A stretch of 64,000 nt of DNA from an uncultured Opitutales bacterium (GCA_944390805.1 CALXQW010000032.1:1-64000); one strand, 5' to 3'; counted from the first letter of the stretch, positions 35,519 through 45,561 are shown. Program-made: numbers and translations. The notes: generated by a model not told the origin, from the sequence alone.

Positions 35519-35545
35519 CCCCTGAATTTTCAGGGGCTTTTTTTT
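35519..35545 (+). terminator. Terminator of the ECF sigma operon
   Basis: A CCCCTGA/TCAGGGG stem (35519-35525, 35530-35536) followed by a T-rich tract with eight T. Confidence 0.88.
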
Positions 35546-35617
35546 GCAATTTTTTGTATAGAAAAGCGCTATCTTTATTTTACTCCTTATTGAGACGTCG
35601 ACGTTCTTATAGGGTAT

Positions 35618-35644
35618 TAAAAAAGGGAAAACAATGTTTTCCCT
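35618..35644 (-). terminator. Terminator of hisD
   Basis: A GGGAAAAC-aat-GTTTTCCC inverted repeat (35625-35643) has a T run on the minus strand. It lies 26 bp past the hisD stop. Confidence 0.8.
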
Positions 35645-35668
35645 CTTTTATGCCGGTATGTTAAGGTG

Positions 35669-36970
35669 TTAATCTAACCTTATCTCAAGACTTCGGCCGT
35701 GAGCGTCCAAACTCTCCATCTTGGCAAACTCAGCCACTGTCTTGAAGGCTTTTTTGCAAGATCCATTAGACTTTGAATATCTAACGTAAGAGCTTCTCCT
35801 CATAAAATCGACAACCTGAAGCCCTCCAGAAAACCTTCCTGTACGGCCTGTCGGCAACGTGTGGCTTGGCCCTGCGCAGAAATCTCCTATGACAGTTGGA
35901 GTTTCTCCCCCTACAAGTATAGCTCCAGCAGTACATATCTGCTTTGCAAGCCTTTCCGCCTGAACAAGCGGTAATTGCAACTCCATATGCTCCGGCGCTA
36001 TGAAATTAGCCACCTGGGCGGCAGCCTCAAGATTTGGAACCTGTATTATACATGTACCAACGTCTATTATCTTTAAGAGCTTTTCCGCCCTCGAAAGCCG
36101 CTCAGCTTGCTTTGGAAGTTCCTTTTCTACCTTGCTGGCAAGAGATTTTGAGGTTGTTATTAGATATATTTTCTCTTTACCACTGCCGTGTTCGGCCTGG
36201 GAAAGTAAATCAGCCGCCACAAATTTAGGATTGGCCTTGCCGTCGGCAATTATGAGAACCTCGCTTGGACCGGGAAGAAGATCTATTCCAACAGTTCCAA
36301 ACAACATGCGCTTTGCAGCGATAACAAAAGCATTGCCTGGCCCAAATATCTTGTCTACCGCCTTGATAGACTGCGTTCCAAGCGCCATTGCAGCTATGGC
36401 CTGGGCACCACCTACCTTGTATATCTCCTTTATGCCAAGCAAGTCTAAGGCGCGCAGCAGATATGCATTTACGGAAGCATCTGGGGCTGGCGGAGTGCAT
36501 ACGCAAATTTCTTTGCAGCCGGCTATCTTCGCAAGAGTGCATGTCATTATCACCGTGGAAACCAACGGAGCTTGTCCACCCGGAATATATAACCCAACTC
36601 GTTCTATGGGATAGAAATTCTCGCCGACTGTTGCTCCGTGCGGATTCTTTGCCCTCCAGTTTTTAGGCTTTGTCTTGGAGTTGAAAAATGAAACGCTCTT
36701 TATGGAATCTTTGAGCGCGTCGGTATCTGTTTTGGAAACAAGCTTGCGGGCACGCTGTATCTCCTCTTTGGATACTCTTATGTTGCCACTGTTTATGTCG
36801 GCATGATCGAACTTCTTGGTGATCTCAAAAAGCGCTTTGTCGCCCCTGTTGCGTATGTCGTCTATAACGCCGCGTACGACAGCGTCGATATCGGCGTTAT
36901 TTGCCGCGCTTGCGCAGACGTCTTCTAACTCCTTGCGGAAGTCCTTCGATGAGTAGTCCAAGATTTTCAT
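35669..36970 (-). CDS. hisD: Histidinol dehydrogenase
   Basis: HisD oxidises histidinol to histidine in two NAD-dependent steps. The Zn- and substrate-binding elements (LSQAEHGSG, GPSEVLIIAD and GPSHTLPTGRTGRFSGGL) are intact over about 433 aa. I start it at the ATG at 36970, which has AAAGGA just upstream; the longer frame begins with a TTG. No other his gene adjoins it. A HisN-like phosphatase lies 24 kb away, so the pathway genes are scattered. Confidence 0.95.
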   Translation of the reverse strand: MKILDYSSKDFRKELEDVCASAANNADIDAVVRGVIDDIRNRGDKALFEITKKFDHADINSGNIRVSKEEIQRARKLVSKTDTDALKDSIKSVSFFNSKTKPKNWRAKNPHGATVGENFYPIERVGLYIPGGQAPLVSTVIMTCTLAKIAGCKEICVCTPPAPDASVNAYLLRALDLLGIKEIYKVGGAQAIAAMALGTQSIKAVDKIFGPGNAFVIAAKRMLFGTVGIDLLPGPSEVLIIADGKANPKFVAADLLSQAEHGSGKEKIYLITTSKSLASKVEKELPKQAERLSRAEKLLKIIDVGTCIIQVPNLEAAAQVANFIAPEHMELQLPLVQAERLAKQICTAGAILVGGETPTVIGDFCAGPSHTLPTGRTGRFSGGLQVVDFMRRSSYVRYSKSNGSCKKAFKTVAEFAKMESLDAHGRSLEIRLD

Positions 36971-37196
36971 ATATCCTTTCAAATCTGTATTCGTCCGTAG
37001 ATTTTTTCAAACATAATTTTATAAACACCATCTTTTATGATGCCGATAAAACATAATAATACATGTCATCGCTTAGGTCTCTGCGGCGGATTATTTGATT
37101 GAAAAAGAGGCAACTCTATGCTCGAATAGACGTTTATATGCATTGCGCAAGTGTCGGAATATTTGAATCTCCGCTCTTGTGATTGTTTGTAAAACT

Positions 37197-39095
37197 ATGA
37201 AAAACGGCTTAAATTTGCTTATTACTGCGCCCAAAAGGTTGCTGCCCGGATTCCTCTCCATAAGAACCCTGCTGATATTTGTCCTGTATTCCACAATCAT
37301 ATTCGGCTGCTTTACGCTGGCGATGCTCTTTAGGTTCGATTTCAAGTTTGCCTTGATAGGCAATTTCCATCCGCTTGAATCTTTCGTATTTCTGCTGTGT
37401 ATAAAGATGTTCTTCCTTGTGGTATGCGGGCAGTTTAGGGATATGTTGTCGTTCTTTCATATGCCCGACTTGTTGCGCATAGCTGCGGCTATGTTCCTGT
37501 CCAGCTGCGTACTTTTGCTGTTCAACTCGGCAGACTGGATTGTTTCTGTGCCAAAAGGAGTCATAGCGGTTGACTTCATCTTGTCGGTATTTTCCTTCGG
37601 CGCGCTGAGAATGGCTCTTAGAATAATGCGCGAGCGCTCCTACAGGGCCGACGGAGTTGGCATGTCTAAAAGAGTCGCCATAATCGGTGCGGGAGACATT
37701 GGCACTTCCATTGCCTCAAATCTTATGGCTCACAGAAATTTAGGCCTGCATCCGGTAATGTTCCTAGACGAAGATCCCTCTAAGCAGGGAAAACAGATAA
37801 GCTCCATAAATGTCTATCCGCTTCCGGAAAATTTCATTCCTCTAAAAAGCGTATATAAAATAGATAAAGCTATTATTGCTATAAAGCACATATCTCCGGT
37901 AAAGATAAACCGCATTGTTAAAGAATGTAGAATTGCGGATATTGACGTGTCTATAATTCCGTCAACTGCGGATCTTGCTGAAGGAGTTGTGAAGGTCTCG
38001 CAAATAAGGGACGTTGAAATAGAGGATATTCTCGACCGCGATCCTGTTGAGCTTGATTCGCAGGAAATAGACTCTATGATATGCGGCAAGGTTGTGCTGG
38101 TAACGGGCGCGGGGGGAAGCATTGGCGGAGAGCTTTGCAGACAGATAGCATCGAGGAATCCGTCGCTGCTTATAATTCTCGACCAGTGCGAAGTACAGCT
38201 GTTCAAAATAGAGCAGGACCTGCGCGACTCGGAATACGGTGTACCGTTATTGAGCGTTGTTGCCGATATAGAAGATTCTGTGCGTATGGAGTCTCTATTT
38301 TCTCACCGCAACATAGACATTGTCTTCCATGCGGCGGCCCACAAGCATGTTCCTATGATGGAAGGCCAGCCGAGCGAGGCCCTCAGAAACAACAGCCACG
38401 GAACTTGGGTGTTGGCAAATATAGCTTCAGACTACGGTGTGGAGAAATTTGTTCTCATCTCCACCGACAAGGCCATAAATCCAACAAATGTTATGGGCGC
38501 AACAAAGCGCCTTGCGGAAATGTTTGTACATTCTATGTCGGGCAAACCCGGAAATAAGACAAAGTTCGGCGCGGTCAGATTTGGAAATGTGCTTGGATCT
38601 TCTGGCAGTGTAATTCCAACTTTTAAAAAGCAGATAGCCCGTGGCGGGCCGGTTACGGTTACGCATCCGGATGTGACCCGCTATTTTATGACTATCCCCG
38701 AGGCCGTAGGCCTTGTGCTGCAGTGTGCAACACAGCTTTCCGGCTCTGAGATTTTTGTTCTGGATATGGGCAAGCCCGTCAAGGTTATGGATGTTGCTCG
38801 CAAGTTGATAAGCCTTAGCGGATATAGGCCGGATATAGACATTGAAATAAAAATAATTGGCCTTAGGCCGGGGGAAAAACTCTTCGAGGAAATTCAGCAT
38901 AAAGATGAATCTTTAGTGCAAACTGCGCATCCGCGCATATTCGGATTTGTGTCTGAAACCCCTTCTTACGAGGATATGCGGGTAATAGACGAGGAGATCT
39001 TGAAATTCTCAAATAAGAAATCCGTAAACGAATTGAAGGAATTTATACATTCAAAAGTTCCGGAATACAAACCGCAATTCTACCAGCAGAATTGA
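37197..39095 (+). CDS. Membrane-bound nucleotide-sugar 4,6-dehydratase (PglF/WbpM/CapD-like)
   Basis: Four membrane helices (about 20-140) precede a CoA-binding-like Rossmann segment (VAIIGAGDIGTSIASNL) and the catalytic SDR domain, which begins VVLVTGAGGSIGGELCRQIA. STDKAINPTNVMGATKR supplies the catalytic Thr/Asp/Lys set, with Met in place of the SDR Tyr, as in PglF and WbpM. At 632 aa it is full-length. It would convert UDP-GlcNAc or a similar sugar to a 4-keto-6-deoxy form. The following aminotransferase, 51 bp away, would act next. Confidence 0.92.
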   Translation: MKNGLNLLITAPKRLLPGFLSIRTLLIFVLYSTIIFGCFTLAMLFRFDFKFALIGNFHPLESFVFLLCIKMFFLVVCGQFRDMLSFFHMPDLLRIAAAMFLSSCVLLLFNSADWIVSVPKGVIAVDFILSVFSFGALRMALRIMRERSYRADGVGMSKRVAIIGAGDIGTSIASNLMAHRNLGLHPVMFLDEDPSKQGKQISSINVYPLPENFIPLKSVYKIDKAIIAIKHISPVKINRIVKECRIADIDVSIIPSTADLAEGVVKVSQIRDVEIEDILDRDPVELDSQEIDSMICGKVVLVTGAGGSIGGELCRQIASRNPSLLIILDQCEVQLFKIEQDLRDSEYGVPLLSVVADIEDSVRMESLFSHRNIDIVFHAAAHKHVPMMEGQPSEALRNNSHGTWVLANIASDYGVEKFVLISTDKAINPTNVMGATKRLAEMFVHSMSGKPGNKTKFGAVRFGNVLGSSGSVIPTFKKQIARGGPVTVTHPDVTRYFMTIPEAVGLVLQCATQLSGSEIFVLDMGKPVKVMDVARKLISLSGYRPDIDIEIKIIGLRPGEKLFEEIQHKDESLVQTAHPRIFGFVSETPSYEDMRVIDEEILKFSNKKSVNELKEFIHSKVPEYKPQFYQQN

Positions 39096-39146
39096 TACTA
39101 TAATATATACTTTCTTTCATAAGACTAATTTGCCGGGTGTGATTAT

Positions 39147-40325
39147 ATGAATAAGGAAAATTTTAAAAGATGGCCGCACTTCGACCAGGCTGAAATAGCT
39201 GCCGTGGGGGATGTACTCCGCAGCGGAAAGATAAACCGTTGGACAGGCGGCAAAAATATAGAGTTTGAAGAGTCTATCTGCAACTTTACCGGAACAAAAA
39301 GGTCCATAGCAGTGGCCAACGGCACTTTGGCCTTGGAACTTGCTTTGAGGGGAATGTCGCTGGAAAGGGGTGCGGAGGTAATTACCTCTTGTAGAACTTT
39401 TGTTGCAAGCGCAAGCTCTATAGTTGCTCAGGGCGGGGTGCCTGTTGTTGCCGATGTTGATTTGGACTCGCAGTGCATAACAGCTCAGACCATTGAAAAG
39501 TGCATCACAAAAAAGACAAAAGGCATAATAGTTGTGCATCATGCCGGGTGGCCGGCTGATATGGATCCTATTATGGATCTTGCAAAGAATAATGGACTTT
39601 TTGTTATAGAAGACTGCGCTCAAGCCCATGGAGCTATGTATAAGGGAAAGTCTGTAGGTTCAATAGGCGATGTTGGAGCGTGGTCTTTTTGCCAGGATAA
39701 AATTATAACCACGGGCGGAGAGGGTGGAGCCGTCACGACAAATTCGGACGAAGCCTATTTTAAGATGTGGTCTTACAAAGACCACGGCAGAGACTACGAT
39801 GCCGTTTACAACCGCAAGCATCCCGAAGGGTTCAGATGGCTGATAGAGTCTTTTGGAAGCAATTTTAGAATGACGGAAATGCAGGCTTGCTTGGGTATAT
39901 CTGGAGTTAAAAAACTCAAGGAGTGGGTTGAGCGCAGAAGACAAAACGCGGCATCTTACATAGATGCAATAAAAGATATTCCGTGCGTGCGCGTGCCGAT
40001 TCCAAAAGAGGGAGAATTTTGCTCTTATTACAAATTTTATTTCTTCCTAAGGCCCGAGGCCCTAAAAAGCGGAGTCTCTAAAGAGGAGGTTATCAGCCGG
40101 ATAAATTCGTTGGGAATACCTGCGTTCTCTGGTACATGCTGGAATATATCCGCCGAAAAATGCTTTTCGGATAGAGGATGGGAAAAATCTGCGGCTGAAC
40201 TTCCCAATGCGGCTGCCCTGCGCGACACCTCTGTAATGCTGCTTACACATCCTACTATAGAACCGGAAGATTCCATATGGGCTGCAGGCGAGATTGCAAA
40301 GATCTTGCGTTCTGTGTGTAGATGA
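39147..40325 (+). CDS. DegT/DnrJ/EryC1/StrS-family sugar aminotransferase (PglE-like)
   Basis: This PLP-dependent transaminase would add an amino group to a 4-keto sugar. The PLP lysine is Lys185 in FCQDKIITTGGEGGAV, and GSNFRMTEMQACLGI is a family signature. The length of 392 aa is typical. Sitting behind the PglF-like dehydratase, it probably makes a 4-amino-4,6-dideoxy sugar of the bacillosamine type. A possible N-acetyltransferase (PglD-like) is at 54.6 kb. A terminator follows. Confidence 0.9.
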   Translation: MNKENFKRWPHFDQAEIAAVGDVLRSGKINRWTGGKNIEFEESICNFTGTKRSIAVANGTLALELALRGMSLERGAEVITSCRTFVASASSIVAQGGVPVVADVDLDSQCITAQTIEKCITKKTKGIIVVHHAGWPADMDPIMDLAKNNGLFVIEDCAQAHGAMYKGKSVGSIGDVGAWSFCQDKIITTGGEGGAVTTNSDEAYFKMWSYKDHGRDYDAVYNRKHPEGFRWLIESFGSNFRMTEMQACLGISGVKKLKEWVERRRQNAASYIDAIKDIPCVRVPIPKEGEFCSYYKFYFFLRPEALKSGVSKEEVISRINSLGIPAFSGTCWNISAEKCFSDRGWEKSAAELPNAAALRDTSVMLLTHPTIEPEDSIWAAGEIAKILRSVCR

Positions 40326-40350
40326 TATCTTCTATTTTTTTCTTAACGTA

Positions 40351-40391
40351 AAAAAAGAGCCTATGCTAAACAAAGCTTAGGCTCTTTTTTA
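40351..40391 (+). terminator. Terminator of the dehydratase-aminotransferase pair
   Basis: AAAAAAGAGCCTA pairs with TAGGCTCTTTTTT around a loop containing GC...GC. The T run makes it functional on the plus strand. Confidence 0.85.
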
Positions 40392-40583
40392 TGGCGCATT
40401 TGCCTCTGGAGTTTTTTGTGCATGTATTTGCAAGGCGTACAATATTACTATTTACTCAAGAACTTATTAGTAGCGGATAACGATAAGATTATTATATTCC
40501 TTCTGTACTGATATAATATTTAAATCTTATATATATATTGATTTTTAATCTGGGTATGCTTTAAACTGTGCGTTTAAAAGCTA
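40392..40583. other. Intergenic region upstream of the antiporter
   Basis: About 190 bp, AT-rich. It presumably holds the antiporter promoter, but no boxes can be placed with confidence. Confidence 0.35.
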
Positions 40584-42884
40584 ATGGGAAACGAAGAATA
40601 CGCCATATTAAAGGATTTGGCCATAATAGTCTCCTCGGCTACTGTGGCAACATGGATATTTTCGGCTCTAAAAATGCCAGTCTTATTGGGATATATAATA
40701 GTGGGCATTTTGCTGTCGCCGGTATTTGGACTGTTGCATTCGTCGGATGTGCTAGGCGAGGCGGGTGAGTTCGGCGTGATGCTGATGATGTTCTATGTGG
40801 GAATGGAGTTCGGCTTCGAGAGGCTTAAAAAGATATTTTTGCCAAGCCTGTTCGGAGTGGTGTCTCTGGCAGTTGTAATGGGTGCTTTGGGAGCTGTCGC
40901 TGCGCGCATGATGGGCATGAGCGTAACTGATGGAATATTCCTTGGAGGAATCCTTTCAATGAGTTCCACTATTATTGTTGTGGAAAACTTGGGCATGCGC
41001 GGTCAGCTTCAGAAGCCCTTTGCTCAGATTGCAGTCGGCGTGCTTATCTTTGAAGATATATATGCTGTTTTGCTCCTCGTATTGCTGTCAGGCCTTGCGG
41101 TGCAGTCGGAAAGCGGCATGGGAAGATTCTTTGAGACTCTCGTTCTTACAAGCACCTTCGTTATTGCCGTGTTTGTGGGCGGCAAGCTTGCGATAAATAT
41201 GCTCGCGGCAAGATTGTCTCTCTCAAAGGAGCCTCAGACTCTCATAATGTTTGCCATGTGCATAATTCTTGCGCTTGGATTCCTTGCAAAACAGTTCGGC
41301 CTTTCTTTCGCACTTGGAGCATTTCTGGCGGGGTCTGTTATATCGGGATCTCCTATTGCTGGCAAAGTTGAAAATCTTACATCTCCGTTTAGGAATCTGT
41401 TTGTCGCAATATTCTTTGTGTCGGTGGGAACTATGATTAAACCCGGATTAATTCTGGAGTTGTGGGTGCCAATAGTGGTTTTATCGTTCTTTGCGGTTAT
41501 ATTTCAAATTGCGGCGTGTTTTGCAGGGGCAGTACTGGGCGGAGCAAGACCAAAAGATTCCTTCCTGGCGGCGGTCAATATGGCGCAGATAGGAGAGTTT
41601 GGCTTTGTTATAGCAGGTCTGGGAATGGGCCTGAAACTCATAGACGATTCCATCATGGCTATAACAATGGGAGTTGCTTTTGTTACAATATTTGCAAATC
41701 CGTTCATCGCATCAAGGGCTCCAGCCGTGGCAAATTTGTTGTCGAGCCACATCCCACAGTTGTTGAAAAAGCCATTAGATGCATATTCAAGAAAACTGAC
41801 AAAGATAAAGGATATTGCTCTCGAGCATGAAAATCTGCGCGCTATGGCAAGAGGAGCAGCCATTGCGGCGGTATATGCTTTCTTGTTTAACGCGGTTGTT
41901 ATAGCCGGTGTGTTCATATCCAACGGGCTGTCGGGATTTTTCAAGACAGACTTGAAATGGACAATGTACATACTTTGGACAATTGTAGGCTTGCTGGCCT
42001 TGCCGCTTGCGGTGGGCTGTTTTAGAAAGGCGGAGTCTTGCGCAGGCTCTATGACTAAGGTTCCATTGGGAAATTTGCCGGTCAGAAAGCTTTTTATTAA
42101 GATATTTTCAATTGTTGCCGGTTGCGCGGCGGTATTGTCCTGTGCCGGAGTTTATTACGGAGTTGCTCGGGGATATGTGTCTTTTAGGGGCCTTCTTTCG
42201 GGAAATGTAATATGCGGAGTGCTGTTGGGAGTTGCCTGCTATGGCGCGCTGAAAAATTTCAATATGGCTCTTGAATCCAAATTTAAGCTCATATTTAGGC
42301 GGCATCTTGAAAACGCCGAGGCTTATAGGCATGACCGCATGATAGAAAAGATAAAAAGCCGCTACTCTTGGGCTATAGATATATCGGAAGTTGAAATAGG
42401 TGATTTAAGCCCTGCGGCAGGCAGGACTGTTGCACAGACTGAGCTCAGAAAGTTGACTGGCGCCGAGATTGTTGCAGTGAAACGTGGGCTTTTTGTTATA
42501 TATAATATATTCCCAGATACGGCACTGTATCCGGGAGATGTGGTTGTGCTCTGCGGGGAGCCTTCCCAGTTGAAGGCTGCGGCTGAAGCCTTAGCTGAAA
42601 AGAGGCGTTTTTCTTCGGCTGACGATGTTGCGGAAAATCTCCTATCAGACTTCTCCGTATCTACACTTTCCATATCGGAAAATTCTTCTCTTGCGGGGAA
42701 AGACTTAAGATCTGCAAATCTTACAAAGCTATATGCCATAAAGGTCATAGGATTGGGTAAATCTGGTTCTGCGCTGCGCAGGCCTTATCCGGAAGATGTA
42801 TTTGCATCAGGAGATTTACTTGTTGTAATGGGTGATGTTGAAAAGATTGCGTCTTTTAAAAAGATGTTCGGATTGCTGGAATAG
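40584..42884 (+). CDS. CPA2-family monovalent cation:proton antiporter with TrkA-C domains
   Basis: This is an inner-membrane K+ or Na+/H+ exchanger of the KefB/CPA2 type, 766 aa. About 12 helices (5-390) include MPVLLGYIIVGILLSPVF, the QIAVGVLIFEDIYAVLLLV segment with the transport Asp, and a GEFGFVI motif. A second membrane part (about 425-560) is followed by two TrkA-C ligand-sensing domains (about 590-670 and 685-766). The extra central helices are unlike short KefB. Ion choice is not readable. It is a single-gene unit. Confidence 0.88.
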   Translation: MGNEEYAILKDLAIIVSSATVATWIFSALKMPVLLGYIIVGILLSPVFGLLHSSDVLGEAGEFGVMLMMFYVGMEFGFERLKKIFLPSLFGVVSLAVVMGALGAVAARMMGMSVTDGIFLGGILSMSSTIIVVENLGMRGQLQKPFAQIAVGVLIFEDIYAVLLLVLLSGLAVQSESGMGRFFETLVLTSTFVIAVFVGGKLAINMLAARLSLSKEPQTLIMFAMCIILALGFLAKQFGLSFALGAFLAGSVISGSPIAGKVENLTSPFRNLFVAIFFVSVGTMIKPGLILELWVPIVVLSFFAVIFQIAACFAGAVLGGARPKDSFLAAVNMAQIGEFGFVIAGLGMGLKLIDDSIMAITMGVAFVTIFANPFIASRAPAVANLLSSHIPQLLKKPLDAYSRKLTKIKDIALEHENLRAMARGAAIAAVYAFLFNAVVIAGVFISNGLSGFFKTDLKWTMYILWTIVGLLALPLAVGCFRKAESCAGSMTKVPLGNLPVRKLFIKIFSIVAGCAAVLSCAGVYYGVARGYVSFRGLLSGNVICGVLLGVACYGALKNFNMALESKFKLIFRRHLENAEAYRHDRMIEKIKSRYSWAIDISEVEIGDLSPAAGRTVAQTELRKLTGAEIVAVKRGLFVIYNIFPDTALYPGDVVVLCGEPSQLKAAAEALAEKRRFSSADDVAENLLSDFSVSTLSISENSSLAGKDLRSANLTKLYAIKVIGLGKSGSALRRPYPEDVFASGDLLVVMGDVEKIASFKKMFGLLE

Positions 42885-43058
42885 GGGTATATTTGCCGTA
42901 GAGCGCTGCGAAATTGTGTTTATAACAGGTTTTTGTGCATTATGTTGCAAATTACGCCTTGCCGCGGAGGATTTCTACCATTCAATATGTGGCTTTAAGA
43001 CTCATTTTCCACAATAGAAGAAGTTTTCTTAAAAAAATCTAAAGTTTGGCGAAAATGC

Positions 43059-43087
43059 TTGAATAGCCGTAAAATTTGGTTTTAATA
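43059..43087 (+). promoter_or_regulatory. Probable promoter of the pilus/secretin locus
   Basis: TTGAAT (43059-43064), a 17-nt spacer and TTAATA (43082-43087). The expected start of transcription is only a few bases before the ATG at 43098, so the message could be leaderless. Confidence 0.45.
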
Positions 43088-43097
43088 TTTGAATTAT

Positions 43098-43778
43098 ATG
43101 AAAAAGAAAACCGCTTTTTTATTTTCTACGGCTTTACTGTTCGTGTTTACCTCGCTATTCTCCGCTCCGAAGGAGGATGCCGTCATAATAGACGGCGGTA
43201 AAAATGGTGTAAAGTTTGAAACAATCCAGAAATCCCAGTTGAATAACAGCGGCGGTCCCGTAACAAGAGTGCAAATTCCTCTTAAGGCTATGACTACTGC
43301 CGATAAAGACAAATGGATACGCAATGTGTCCGTAGAGCTTACGGTCGTTTACAGGGACGAGAAAGCAAAGAAGAAAGATACAAGCTTTTTGGTGTTTAAG
43401 TCTTCTGCGAAGCTCTTTGCAATAAAGGTAGGTCAGACAACTCCTGTGCAGTTTTTCATTCCATGGGAGGCGTACGAGATATACGGCTTGAAGAACGCGC
43501 CGTGCGCATGGAGGATAAACCTGAAGGTTAGTGGGGAGCCGGTCGAGTGGACTAAGTCCAATATAGATTCGTTCTTCTATATGGAGTCTTCCTTGATGAA
43601 GAAAGTTACGGATCTTAAGGCCGCATACGACGCATTTGAAGAGTTGGTAAAGAAGTCGGCCGGATACAATGAAAATGTTATGGTGCCGTTGCCGCTTGCT
43701 CCATTTTCTATAAGGTATTATCAGTGTTATAGGAATTCCGGAGAGGTTGTTCCTACATACATAGTAAATTCTCAGTAG
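43098..43778 (+). CDS. Secreted protein, positional counterpart of Amuc_1102
   Basis: A 226-aa exported protein with a signal peptide (MKKKTAFLFSTALLFVFTSLFS). The body is mostly beta-strand and I recognise no named domain. It is the first gene before the PilM-like gene, the place held by Amuc_1102 in Akkermansia, and the size is similar. I start it at the ATG at 43098; a TTG three codons earlier is less likely. Homology to Amuc_1102 rests on synteny and general character. Confidence 0.65.
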   Translation: MKKKTAFLFSTALLFVFTSLFSAPKEDAVIIDGGKNGVKFETIQKSQLNNSGGPVTRVQIPLKAMTTADKDKWIRNVSVELTVVYRDEKAKKKDTSFLVFKSSAKLFAIKVGQTTPVQFFIPWEAYEIYGLKNAPCAWRINLKVSGEPVEWTKSNIDSFFYMESSLMKKVTDLKAAYDAFEELVKKSAGYNENVMVPLPLAPFSIRYYQCYRNSGEVVPTYIVNSQ

Positions 43779-43886
43779 ATTGGGCTTTTTAGCATAACAG
43801 AGAGGAAAATCGGGTTCGGTTTTCGCGCCCGGTTATCTTTTTAGAAGAAGAGCGAATAAATTTTATCCCCATAGAAATTCCAATAT

Positions 43887-45527
43887 ATGAGTTCCAAAAA
43901 TAAACTTATAATTAACTGTACCTCCACCTCCGTTGTGGCGGGGGAGTTTTCCTCCGTGAATGGACGTTTGGTCTTGCAGAACTTCAGAGTACAGGAGTTG
44001 TTGTACGACTATTCGAATCAGGAGCAGTGGTGGTCTGCGCTAGAGACAGCGCTGAAGGCTCTCCACATGTCGGGAGAGGCCACAATAATTGCTCCGGCGT
44101 TCATGCTTCTGACAAAGACAATAAAGGTTCCGAATGTCGGTTCTCAGAGCCAGTCAGAGGTTATAAAGTTTGAGGCGTCAAAGGCTATTCCCTACGATCT
44201 TTCAGAAGTTTCGTGGGATTATCAGGAGATAGCCAAGGACGAGGTAGAAACTGAGATACTTTTGGTGCCAATCCGCACATCGGAAGCTGATAGATTGTGT
44301 AAGGCGGTAATGGCTGCGGGAATAACTCCCAAGAAATTGCAAGCTTCTTCCATACTCGACTACAATGCGTGGAAATACTGCGGTCTTGAAGACGATGTAA
44401 TGCTTTTGAACATAGGGGCGCGTTCGTCGAATTTGATAATAGCCAGGACGGACGGTTTCTTTGTAAGGAGCATACCGCTTGGAGGCAATGCGTTTACTCA
44501 GGCAATAGCGGATTCGCAGGACAAGTCTTTTGAATCGGCCGAGGCTGACAAAATAAACTTCTGCAACTCGTCTGAGGCTCAGAAGGGCGGCAATCCAGTT
44601 GCCGATCAGATTATAGCGGCGATGAAGTCTTCCGTAAAGAGGCTTGGAATGGAGTTAAAGCGTTCCGTTCTGAATTACAGGCGCAAATCGAGCCTGAAGC
44701 CTCCGACAAAGATTTATCTGACAGGCAAAGGGTCTTTGATTCCTGGTTTGGCGGAAGCGCTGAGCGAAGACCAGAAGATGAGTGTGGAATATCTTGATGT
44801 ACTGTCAAAGATTTCCGTAGGTGCATCTGTAAACCAGCAGATTCTTTCCGATTGTTCAACGCAGGTTAGCGAGCTTGTCGGAGAGGCTGCAAGAGATGTT
44901 TTGCCTCAGAGCGTGGGAGTTAATCTCTTGCCAGATCATATAGTAAAGGATATGGCATTTAGGCGCAAGAGGCCTATGATTATTGTAAGTGCTGCAATTC
45001 TTGCGTTGTCTGTTCTTCCTGTAACTATATGTTTAAACTCGCTCATATCGGCCGAGAAGGCCTGCGGAAAGGATTTTTCCAGGGCGATACCCCCGCTTCA
45101 GGAGCGCATAGACACTCTTGCTGCGAACAAGGAGAATGCAGACAAGCTGATAGGCAAGATAAAAGATTTGGAAGTTTTGGCACGTTCCAAAGCAAACTGG
45201 ATAAATCTGTTTGTAGATTTGGAGAAGCGTTTGGTAAATCTCAAGGATGTGTGGCTTGACGACTTGCGTGTTGTTCGTTCTGGGACAGGGCCGAAGGCTC
45301 GCTATGATCTTGAGCTTACGGGCAAGCTTCTGATTCGCGAATTTAATCCGGACAATCCGGACGCGTACGATTCTTCAAAGGCGATAGAGCGCGTGCAGAG
45401 TTTGCTTACATCTTTTAAGGAGTCATCCTTCATCAAGGATTACAGGAATGTTAAGACAGACCCGTCTAATCCGAGGATTTTGAAGTTCGACTTTACGCTT
45501 GTGGTAAATCCGGACAAGCCCATATAA
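43887..45527 (+). CDS. PilM-PilN fusion protein (Amuc_1101-like)
   Basis: Residues 1-345 form a PilM/FtsA-type actin-like domain: ADP-binding parts include LLNIGARSSNLIIARTDG and IYLTGKGSLIPGLAEAL. VGVNLLPDHI (about 343-352) is the short PilN peptide that docks into PilM. A membrane helix (about 363-386), a coiled coil and a C-terminal PilN-like periplasmic domain follow. In most type IV pilus systems these are two genes. It is the cytoplasmic-to-inner-membrane base of the system encoded here. Confidence 0.85.
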   Translation: MSSKNKLIINCTSTSVVAGEFSSVNGRLVLQNFRVQELLYDYSNQEQWWSALETALKALHMSGEATIIAPAFMLLTKTIKVPNVGSQSQSEVIKFEASKAIPYDLSEVSWDYQEIAKDEVETEILLVPIRTSEADRLCKAVMAAGITPKKLQASSILDYNAWKYCGLEDDVMLLNIGARSSNLIIARTDGFFVRSIPLGGNAFTQAIADSQDKSFESAEADKINFCNSSEAQKGGNPVADQIIAAMKSSVKRLGMELKRSVLNYRRKSSLKPPTKIYLTGKGSLIPGLAEALSEDQKMSVEYLDVLSKISVGASVNQQILSDCSTQVSELVGEAARDVLPQSVGVNLLPDHIVKDMAFRRKRPMIIVSAAILALSVLPVTICLNSLISAEKACGKDFSRAIPPLQERIDTLAANKENADKLIGKIKDLEVLARSKANWINLFVDLEKRLVNLKDVWLDDLRVVRSGTGPKARYDLELTGKLLIREFNPDNPDAYDSSKAIERVQSLLTSFKESSFIKDYRNVKTDPSNPRILKFDFTLVVNPDKPI

Positions 45528-45561
45528 TTGTTAAACAACCGTACATTTTTTTGAAACGAAG

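Noticed and set aside
37700..37715. Near-consensus sigma-54 site (TGGCAC-N5-TTGCC)
   Set aside because: It lies deep inside the dehydratase coding region, encoding a conserved GDIGTSIAS stretch, with no gene start downstream.
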